Part shown: positions 9,823 to 16,894 of the stretch, piece by piece
How positions within the stretch are numbered: position 1 is the stretch's first letter
Layout: each line of letters starts with the position of its first letter
Assembly: GCA_016212375.1 (NCBI GenBank)
Contig: JACRGH010000008.1
Coordinates: 1 to 46,678, forward strand
DNA: 46,678 nt
Reading direction: 5' to 3'
DNA from: Microcaldota archaeon
GTDB taxonomy: Archaea > Micrarchaeota > Micrarchaeia > Norongarragalinales > Norongarragalinaceae
Position numbers and translations under genes: made by a program
Notes under the pieces: model-generated
What the model was told of the DNA's origin: nothing
The model's database searches: none
What the model saw: the letters and a program-made list of their open reading frames with translations, nothing else

Positions 9823-10326
9823 TTATTTCTTCATTGTCGTTTGCAACATGCCGACTTCTATTGCTACCCACGGGTCACCCCCAATCTTGGGGTGGTTTTT
9901 AAGAGCGCCTAAAAACTTTGCCGCCGTCTTCAACTGGTAAGGTTCTAGAGAATATCCCATCTTCAGGAAACGGGCCTTGGCAACACGCTCCTCGTCTTGG
10001 GTGTGGTCGTGCAACCAAAACGCTTCAAACTGCTCCTCGTTCAATTCTCCCGACCCGTATCCCTGGCTTTTGTATTTCGCGTACGCGTGCTCGATTTCTT
10101 TTTGCATCAAGTTTTTGACTGCCTGGGTGCTACCTTCATAGATTGCAAACGGTTGTGCGCCCAAACTTTTGAGTTGCTTGGCGTCAAGCGTTTGGCCAAC
10201 GTCGAACGAATGTATGCCCGGTATGGCGTGCTCGCTAACTTTTTCGCCATCTTTCAGCGTAAGATACATTACGCCCCTTTCAAAATGCTTTGTCCAACTT
10301 ACTACTTTGAAATTGCATTCCGGCAT
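9823..10326 (-). CDS. hypothetical protein
   Basis: ORF with probable ATG at 10326; no family recognised. Confidence 0.45.
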   Translation of the reverse strand: MPECNFKVVSWTKHFERGVMYLTLKDGEKVSEHAIPGIHSFDVGQTLDAKQLKSLGAQPFAIYEGSTQAVKNLMQKEIEHAYAKYKSQGYGSGELNEEQFEAFWLHDHTQDEERVAKARFLKMGYSLEPYQLKTAAKFLGALKNHPKIGGDPWVAIEVGMLQTTMKK

Positions 10327-10492
10327 GATTTGAGGTGTATGTCGTAGTAATATATAGCCTATTCGGCACGTTGATATCGGCGTTGGAAGCGCTATTTGAG
10401 TCAAACAAGTTTCCAACGACTACGAGCAGACCCTCTTCAAATCAAAAAGGAAAAGAACGGTTTGCGCCCCATTTGGAGTTGAAGTTTTAGTT

Positions 10493-11083
10493 ATGGTCGA
10501 GTTTCTCATCCCGCAGGAACAATACTTGGAAGCCGGCGCCCACATCGGCACCCGCCAAAAACATGGCAGCATGCGCGGCTACATCTACAAGGCCCGCGAC
10601 GACGGCCTGCACGTGTTGGACCTTAAAAAACTGGACGAGCGTCTGCGTCTGGCAGGAGCCTTGTTGGCCAAATACCCGCTTTCCGAAGTCTTCATCATCG
10701 GCAACAAGGACAACGCCCGCAAACCGCTCCAAAAATTCTGCGAACTGACCGGGGCCACGGCTTTGGTCGGCCGCTTCACCCCGGGTCGCTTTACCAACCC
10801 GGCGCGTGAGGATTTTTGTGAGCCCAGACTCGTCGTCGTAACGGACCCCTCGGTCGACCGTCAAGCGGTGCGTGAAGCGTTTGCCATCCACGTGCCGGTC
10901 ATCGCCTTTTGCGATACCAACAACGCCACGCATTACGTGGACATGGTCATCCCCACCAACAACAAGGGCCGCAAAAGCATAGCGTTGATGTACTACCTGC
11001 TGGCGCGGGAAGTGATGAAAGCCACGGGTGCCATTTCCGGCAACGAGGCGTTCACGACGACGCCGCAGGAGTTTGAGGGGTAA
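10493..11083 (+). CDS. rps2: 30S ribosomal protein S2 (uS2), archaeal type
   Basis: AGAHIGTRQKHGSMRGYIYKARDDGLHVLDLKKLDERLRLA...GRFTPGRFTNP...PRLVVVTDPSVDRQAVREA...VPVIAFCDTNNATHYVDMVIPTNNKGRKSI. Confidence 0.98.
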   Translation: MVEFLIPQEQYLEAGAHIGTRQKHGSMRGYIYKARDDGLHVLDLKKLDERLRLAGALLAKYPLSEVFIIGNKDNARKPLQKFCELTGATALVGRFTPGRFTNPAREDFCEPRLVVVTDPSVDRQAVREAFAIHVPVIAFCDTNNATHYVDMVIPTNNKGRKSIALMYYLLAREVMKATGAISGNEAFTTTPQEFEG

Positions 11084-11099
11084 ATACTAGGGCCTTCAT

Positions 11100-11165
11100 T
11101 GGCCTTTGTTTTCTTTTTCCTTTTTTGTTTTTCTTTTTTTCCAAACGATTTCCTGCCGTTGGTTT
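11100..11165 (+). terminator. T-rich terminator downstream of rps2
   Basis: Runs of TTTT-TTTTTT (TTTGTTTTCTTTTTCCTTTTTTGTTTTTCTTTTTTT) directly after the stop. Confidence 0.6.
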
Positions 11166-11231
11166 TTGCGGTCGGGAAAGTCCTTTTTTTGAGCTGTCGC
11201 TGATGCGGCAAAATTTCATTTTCCGTTTTCT

Positions 11232-11597
11232 TCATCCCAGCTTCGTCTTTTTGATAGTGATTGAATACTCAGTTTTCGACAATTGCAATCCACGGCTTTC
11301 GTGAGGCATGGAGGCCAACGTTTCGGCGATTTGCGCTTTTTCCAACAGCAACTGGCGCAGGACTTCCGTATCCGGTTGGACGAGTTTTTGGGCTTTCAGA
11401 CGTTCCGACATGGCGGCGGCAAAAGTTTCCGGCATTTGGAAGCCATCGGGCGTAAAGCTGGCCATCTGGGTGTTGATTTGGGTGAGGCGTTGTTCCAATT
11501 CGTTGCGGGTCGAAGGTCCATTGGCGACGTTGGTAGGACTGGACGCGACGTCCAAATTGTGGGTGTGCGGTTTCATGACTTCCTTGGGCCATTGCAC
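11232..11597 (-). CDS. hypothetical protein (121 aa)
   Basis: ORF with coding-like composition; convergent to rps2. Confidence 0.5.
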   Translation of the reverse strand: MQWPKEVMKPHTHNLDVASSPTNVANGPSTRNELEQRLTQINTQMASFTPDGFQMPETFAAAMSERLKAQKLVQPDTEVLRQLLLEKAQIAETLASMPHESRGLQLSKTEYSITIKKTKLG

Positions 11598-11632
11598 GCT
11601 TTTTATTCTTGGGGTGACACCATTTCTGCCTT

Positions 11633-12388
11633 ATGACCATTGCCGAAGAGGTTGAAAGCGTTTGGGCAGGCGTCCAGCTGAAGCCGAAAAAAGGCGTCGA
11701 GAAAGCGTACTACGCCGATTTGTTGCGCCGCGTCATGGTGTCCAAAAAGCAATTGGAAGAAACCGGACGGAAATACTCGATTCTGCCTGATTTGCGGGAG
11801 CTCACGCGCCGCACCATGGTGCGCATTCCGGCGGAACACGTGGAGTATCTTGAAATATCCGTTTTTGATTTGATTTCCAATCCGCTCAAGAAAAATTTGC
11901 AACCTTTTGTCTCCGAATTCAAGACATCCGGTGACGACTTGGAATTGGTCTTGTGGTTCGTGCGCCACGCCAAGAAAGAGCCGAGCCTTGCGCTGGACTT
12001 CAAGGCCCTGCAAAGCTGGTTGGACGAGCAGACCATGCCATCGGACAGTTCCGCCTCTTCTGGAAAAGAGTCGGCCGCTTTGGTTGCACCCGTAGCTGTT
12101 TCTGCCGCGCCCAATTCGGCTTCCTTCCCGTCGCCCGTTTCCGATGCCACGACGGCCACGGATGCTTCCTCGTCGTCTTTGCCTGCCCCTCCGTCTTCCG
12201 CTGCGGAAGTTGCTTCGGATTCTTCGTCAAAGTCTTCCGATTCGTCTTCTTCGGATTCCGAGTCTTTTTCGACGTCCTCCGCCGAATCATCTTCTTCCTC
12301 GTCTTTGCAAACCGACACGTCCGTTCCCACTCCGCCAATGTCCGAATCCGACGGCACCAATGCGGACCGCATTTTTGAACACGATTGA
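11633..12388 (+). CDS. hypothetical protein with ~110-aa Ser/Thr/Ala-rich low-complexity tail
   Basis: Globular N-terminus followed by SSSSDSESFSTSSAESSSSSS-type tail. Confidence 0.6.
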   Translation: MTIAEEVESVWAGVQLKPKKGVEKAYYADLLRRVMVSKKQLEETGRKYSILPDLRELTRRTMVRIPAEHVEYLEISVFDLISNPLKKNLQPFVSEFKTSGDDLELVLWFVRHAKKEPSLALDFKALQSWLDEQTMPSDSSASSGKESAALVAPVAVSAAPNSASFPSPVSDATTATDASSSSLPAPPSSAAEVASDSSSKSSDSSSSDSESFSTSSAESSSSSSLQTDTSVPTPPMSESDGTNADRIFEHD

Positions 12389-12726
12389 GGGTGGTTTGCG
12401 TGCAGGAACGCATTCGCCGTCTTGAGAAAATTTGGGACGGTATTTTTGTACCTGAGCCATTGTTGGATCCGGATTTTCATTTTCCAGATTTGAAAACGTA
12501 CGAATCCCTTAAGGGTAAATTGGGTTTTCATAATCGCCGTGTGGAAACCGCATTGCGTCAATCCTTGACGCTGTTCCAGCGGGCGGAGCATGCCGCCCTT
12601 TCAAACGCGTTGGTTGGTCATCCTTTAACCCGCCAAAAAATAGCTTTTCGCAATGTGAACAGTTCATTCAAGGTCTGGACTGTTGCGGATTTGGTTTCCG
12701 TTTCCTTAAAATTCAAGAAAAACTAG
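12385..12726 (+). CDS. hypothetical protein, paralogue of the next gene
   Basis: Shares ALVGHPLTRQKIAFRN...VADLVS-type segment with the downstream ORF. Confidence 0.5.
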   Translation: MRVVCVQERIRRLEKIWDGIFVPEPLLDPDFHFPDLKTYESLKGKLGFHNRRVETALRQSLTLFQRAEHAALSNALVGHPLTRQKIAFRNVNSSFKVWTVADLVSVSLKFKKN

Positions 12727-12731
12727 AACCG

Positions 12732-13034
12732 ATGCGTATGCCCGCCCTTCCCAATTCATTGAACGCCCAATTACCCCTGTTGGAAAAAATCTGGGCCCCC
12801 GTCACTCCCGTGAGCCGCAATTCCAAGGAACTGGACGAACATCTGGACGCCGCTCTTTTGGCCGTCCAACAATCCAAGCCCGTGGTATTCGGCTTCTTTT
12901 GGCCCGATTTTTCCAAGACGTTAGTACGTCATCCGTTTCGGACCAAATTGGTCTTTTTTCGCTCCGCTGCCGGTGAACTGCAGAGTCGCACCGTGGCCGA
13001 AGTGCTGCGGGAGATAATCGAGGGCAAACGCTAG
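12732..13034 (+). CDS. hypothetical protein, paralogue of the previous gene
   Basis: LLEKIWAP...TLVRHPFRTKLVFFRS...VAEVLREI resembles the previous ORF in the same order. Confidence 0.55.
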   Translation: MRMPALPNSLNAQLPLLEKIWAPVTPVSRNSKELDEHLDAALLAVQQSKPVVFGFFWPDFSKTLVRHPFRTKLVFFRSAAGELQSRTVAEVLREIIEGKR

Positions 13035-13047
13035 AATTGAGGATTCC

Positions 13048-14001
13048 ATGATGCTGAAGAAATTGGAGGTACCGACGCCGTCCAAGGCGTTTGAGAAAAT
13101 GGCGCGATGGGCAGCCACGCATGTCAAATCAAACGGCCTGAATGTTGCCATTCCTACGATTCTTGAAAAACAGCACCGGCACCGTATGGTTCGCATTCCA
13201 AACGTCTTTTTTCAAAACAAATTGATGGGGATGTCCGCCATGGTAAACCGAAACGTACTAGTCAATGCCTTGGATGCCGAATTCTCTTTTTTCAAAGGCG
13301 CGGACAAGTCGAAAAACGGCTTGCAAGTCAAAGGCTTAAAAACCGTGTCAAACGTGGCCGTGGCCTGCGACGCCGCGTTGGAAACGATTGAAGGCGCGGT
13401 TGCGGCCAAGGCGGACTTGCTCGTCGTGCATCATGGTTTGTTGTGGGAAGGCGCGGGCCCGATTCGAACGGACCCACTGCTCCGAAAACGCCTGGCATTT
13501 GCAAAAAACGCCGGTTTGAACCTCTACGCACAACACCTGCCATTGGATGCGCATCCCAAATTGGGAAATAATGTCGTGCTTGGCCACGCGTTGGGCCTGT
13601 CGGACTTGGTGCCGGCGTGCGTTCATGACGGTGCGAAAGTCGCGTTCAAAGGCCGTTTGGAAAAGCCGGTATCCCTTTCTGCATTTTCAAAAACCGTGGC
13701 AAAAAAAGTCGGTGACGTTTACGCCGTGCTGCCTTTCGGCCCCCAAATGGTCAAGCGCGTGGCCGTCTGCTCCGGATCCGGCGGCTTTTGCACGTCGTTT
13801 GCCAAAACCGAGGGATTTGACACGTTAGTCGTGGGCGAGTTTAAGCACTCCGATTACCATGCGGCCAAAGAGTTCGGCGTGAACGTGATTGAGGCGGGAC
13901 ACTACAACACGGAAGTGTGGGGCGTCCAAGCCGTCGGACGTTGGATTGAGGCGCGCTTTGGCGTGCCGATCGTGTGTGTGAATGCGCCGACGGGGTATTG
14001 A
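13048..14001 (+). CDS. NIF3-like dinuclear metal-centre protein with N-terminal extension
   Basis: KADLLVVHHGLLW, NLYAQHLPLDAHPKLGNN, VVGEFKHSDYHAAKEFGVNVIEAGHYNTE; the first ~60 aa lie outside the family. Confidence 0.85.
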   Translation: MMLKKLEVPTPSKAFEKMARWAATHVKSNGLNVAIPTILEKQHRHRMVRIPNVFFQNKLMGMSAMVNRNVLVNALDAEFSFFKGADKSKNGLQVKGLKTVSNVAVACDAALETIEGAVAAKADLLVVHHGLLWEGAGPIRTDPLLRKRLAFAKNAGLNLYAQHLPLDAHPKLGNNVVLGHALGLSDLVPACVHDGAKVAFKGRLEKPVSLSAFSKTVAKKVGDVYAVLPFGPQMVKRVAVCSGSGGFCTSFAKTEGFDTLVVGEFKHSDYHAAKEFGVNVIEAGHYNTEVWGVQAVGRWIEARFGVPIVCVNAPTGY

Positions 14002-14102
14002 GTTTCCCGGGCTTTTGGTTGCGTTTTTTGTGCGTGGATTGTCTGCCGGTGTTTACTTTCCGGATGGGTTTAAAGCGCGGCTTCCGCTAAACTGTTTTGT
14101 CC

Positions 14103-15587
14103 ATGTGCCCTTCTGAAAAACCGATTCCGGCCCGTCCATCCAAGCGCGCTTTCCGCCGACCGTTCTGGCTCTTTACGGCCGCCACCGCCGCGGTGTTGGG
14201 CGGACACGTGTTGGGTCTGTTCAATCCGAAACCGCAAACGCCGCCAATCAAGCATTTTTCGGCGGCAGTCGGCACGAGCCGGGTTCCGATTGATTTAACC
14301 GCGATACACGCGGATGAAACACCCCGGCCGCGGTTGACCTACGATGTCAAGCGGGTCAAGACCGCTTCGGGAAGTGTCAACCTGGGTTTTCCAGATGTCA
14401 TTGATTGCCGCAAGTGCCATGATATGCACGATTTGCCGATTTCAATGGCCAATGAACTTTTGGCAAAAGATCGGGCGGTGCGCGATCTTTTTCCCCCCGA
14501 CGGTATTCATTCCAACCTTGAGGATGCGTTCGTTTCCTTTCCGCCCCTGCGTTATTATCGGGGTGAGTCGGAAAAAATCGGCCATTCGCATGCGGGTACT
14601 GCCGCCCATGGTATCGATTTCAAGCTTCCCTTTGTTGTGCCGCAGTACGTGCGCGATACCATCTACGGACATGAGTTGACTCATTTCCACACGTCTTGCC
14701 CGGAGGATTATCTGGCTGAAATGTGGGCTGCACCCGCTTCGTTTTTCCTTTCAAAAAATAAGGCGTCCTCAAAAAGTGATTCCTGGAACAATTTCTCCAA
14801 GTTCGTGGGCCTGATGCAGCGTGCGGCCCTTTTACACGACCGGCTTTCCGGACCCCTGGAGCCGAACTTGGACCATGATTCTGGCGCGCGTGCGCTCCGG
14901 CAGTTGCTCGGCTACGTCCATGATGAGCATCTGGACACGTTGAAGCCGCTTTTCAAGGAAGCCTTTTCCCAATACCGCCGGAATAACCTGTTCTGGGATG
15001 CGGCGGCCTTTGAATACCAGAATCCATGGTTGCCGCTGGACGTCCAAGTGGCGCGCAAGATGTTCCAGCAAAAGCACCCCCGTCTGATGGAACAATTGGC
15101 CTATCCCCGGGTTGTTCAAGGTGATGCGAACGGATTCCGTGCGGCCGGTGAAGATATTCTCCGAGAACGATTGGCTTTCAAACGGCCGACTTCCTTCCGT
15201 CCGGTGGATTACGCGGCCGAAAAACTGGACAAAGTCGGGGTTGATATCCGGAATATGTTCTGCGTCCAGAATGCGCGCGAATTGCCCCAAGCGGTCAGTG
15301 ATGCCATCTATTATGCGGCGATTTTCCAGACGTTTTGCCATCCGGACGGGCGGTTGAAATATTCCGCGGTTACGACGCGGGAATTCCGCAAGCATGCGTC
15401 CGAAAAACTTGCCCGTTTGGATGTTTATCTGAAATATGCGCGTGTGTGGGTCCATGGTCAACCGGGCTTGGAAAATCCGGGGAACCGATTTTTCATGAAG
15501 CGTTTCTCTATCTCCATTTCCGCTGCAAAATCCCGCCGGGCCGAATTGAAACGGGCGTTGCGGACCGGCCGGTTTGTCCGTCCCTGA
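14103..15587 (+). CDS. membrane-anchored or secreted putative zinc metallopeptidase-like protein
   Basis: N-terminal hydrophobic anchor FWLFTAATAAVLGGHVLGLF; HELTH (HExxH) followed by EDYLAEMWA; TATA-like TTTAAA about 30 nt upstream of ATG. Confidence 0.6.
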   Translation: MCPSEKPIPARPSKRAFRRPFWLFTAATAAVLGGHVLGLFNPKPQTPPIKHFSAAVGTSRVPIDLTAIHADETPRPRLTYDVKRVKTASGSVNLGFPDVIDCRKCHDMHDLPISMANELLAKDRAVRDLFPPDGIHSNLEDAFVSFPPLRYYRGESEKIGHSHAGTAAHGIDFKLPFVVPQYVRDTIYGHELTHFHTSCPEDYLAEMWAAPASFFLSKNKASSKSDSWNNFSKFVGLMQRAALLHDRLSGPLEPNLDHDSGARALRQLLGYVHDEHLDTLKPLFKEAFSQYRRNNLFWDAAAFEYQNPWLPLDVQVARKMFQQKHPRLMEQLAYPRVVQGDANGFRAAGEDILRERLAFKRPTSFRPVDYAAEKLDKVGVDIRNMFCVQNARELPQAVSDAIYYAAIFQTFCHPDGRLKYSAVTTREFRKHASEKLARLDVYLKYARVWVHGQPGLENPGNRFFMKRFSISISAAKSRRAELKRALRTGRFVRP

Positions 15588-15669
15588 TTGTGTGAGTGAA
15601 ATGAATACTCCTGATAGTGCCCTTCCGGTTTTTTTTGCCAGACCGGTTGTGAATGCTTACTATTCGGCA

Positions 15670-16116
15670 TTATGGCAATTCCAAATACGCGTCCTTTTTC
15701 GACGGATTGCAGTATAGTCCGATTCCCTGCTCGGCCAAAAAATCAAGCCCGATGATGCTGGGGATGCTTTTGGCCCGCAATCGTTCCCAATCGTTTTGCT
15801 TCGATGGGGTGGCGGCGAACAAGCGTTGCGTTTTGAGGCGTATCGTCTGGTTTTCTTCATCATCCATAATAAGCACGACGTCGTCCATCCGGTGCAATTT
15901 TAGGCTCCCGCCGCCGATGTACGACATTTCGGAAAATGAAAGCCGGGCTTGTGGAAAATTCAAGCGGTCGATTTCTCCGTACCCCATCATCGAGCGGTTG
16001 CTTCCGGTGTCAATGATGGACTTTACGTAGGCCATGCCTAACCGGTATTGCGCGGCTTTGACCATTGCGTAGAGCACAAGCTCATCGCTAGACATCTTCA
16101 AAGGTACTTTCAACAA
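15670..16116 (-). CDS. retropepsin-like (clan AA) aspartic protease domain protein
   Basis: YVKSIIDTGSNRSMM (D-T-G motif) and IPSIIGLDFLAEQGIGLYCNPSKKDAYLEL. Confidence 0.75.
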   Translation of the reverse strand: MLKVPLKMSSDELVLYAMVKAAQYRLGMAYVKSIIDTGSNRSMMGYGEIDRLNFPQARLSFSEMSYIGGGSLKLHRMDDVVLIMDDEENQTIRLKTQRLFAATPSKQNDWERLRAKSIPSIIGLDFLAEQGIGLYCNPSKKDAYLELP

Positions 16117-16117
16117 A

Positions 16118-16372
16118 TCACATCGGGGTCAGAACACGGGACCTGCTCGTCAGAAACGTGACTAATACCAGCGCCGGATTAAAACCAAGCGTCTTGAGCC
16201 GGTCCAGCATGTGGTCGTGCGACGCATCGGCAACCACGACCTTTTCGTCTTTTACCGCGATGAATTGGCCGTCAAATTGTTCGAGCAGTTCTTTGTAGTG
16301 CACGGACATCCAATCCGAATCCCGGCGCAGTTGGCGTAGCAGGATTTTTTCTTCAGCCGTTGCGTATTCCAT
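16118..16372 (-). CDS. DUF5678-like protein
   Basis: HYKELLEQFDGQFIAVKDEKVVVADASHDHMLDRLKTLGFNPALVLVTFL pattern; immediately upstream of the retropepsin-like gene. Confidence 0.6.
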   Translation of the reverse strand: MEYATAEEKILLRQLRRDSDWMSVHYKELLEQFDGQFIAVKDEKVVVADASHDHMLDRLKTLGFNPALVLVTFLTSRSRVLTPM

Positions 16373-16422
16373 TTCTTTTCCCTCTGAAACGATTTGGGCG
16401 CAAAGGCTGTAATAAACCTTGG

Positions 16423-16769
16423 GTGGATTTTTATTCCACTCGGGACCGCGGGGAACCGTCGGTTCCCCCCAGTCCTACGTTACCCCGCCCCCCTCCCTTT
16501 TTGAGTTCGTGCTCGAATTTGAGGGGAGGGTCCGGAAGACAGCACAATTTCTCCGGGAAATTGTGTGGCCCACACAAATCCCGTAGGATTTGTGATGACC
16601 ATGAACTTGGGGAGACGACGCAAATCCGTGCGAGATTTGCGAATCTTGCAAACCGAGGAGGTTTGCAAGGCCACACAAACTCGCAAAGTTTGTGATGGGC
16701 CACAATTCCCACTAGGAATTGTGTGCGGACGCTTCCCCTCCGCGGTTCTGGGGTGGATTTTTTTTCCAC
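16423..16769. repeat. hairpin array element flanked by 17-bp direct repeats
   Basis: Six consecutive perfect stems at 16543-16565, 16573-16594, 16619-16641, 16645-16669, 16674-16694 and 16701-16723; a further hairpin at 16450-16468; flanks GTGGATTTTTATTCCAC (16423-16439) and GTGGATTTTTTTTCCAC (16753-16769). Confidence 0.85.
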
Positions 16770-16787
16770 TTTCAAATTTGCTCAAAC

Positions 16788-16836
16788 CTTCGGTTCAAAA
16801 AATAAAAAAGAAAGAAAACGCGGGTTTTCCGCGTTT
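16788..16836 (-). terminator. hairpin plus U-tract terminator for the beta-propeller gene
   Basis: AAACGCGG-GTTTT-CCGCGTTT stem (16816-16836); the minus strand then reads T-rich TTCTTTCTTTTTTATTTTTT. Confidence 0.75.
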
Positions 16837-16894
16837 ATTATTCAGTCTGCTTTATGCCTTTACTTGACGCCCTCCGGCATGGCGATGATGTCCC

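Noticed and set aside
14832-15461. 209-aa minus-strand ORF
   Set aside because: Antisense to the HExxH protein; composition is a mirror of the sense gene.
16423-16769. Possible CRISPR array
   Set aside because: Hairpins are non-identical, spacing is irregular (3-24 nt) and no cas genes are visible; the pattern is compensated hairpins, not repeats with spacers.
16431-16785. Overlapping 100-114 aa ORFs across the hairpin region
   Set aside because: Several frames are open at once and translate palindromic DNA; no start context or homology-like features.
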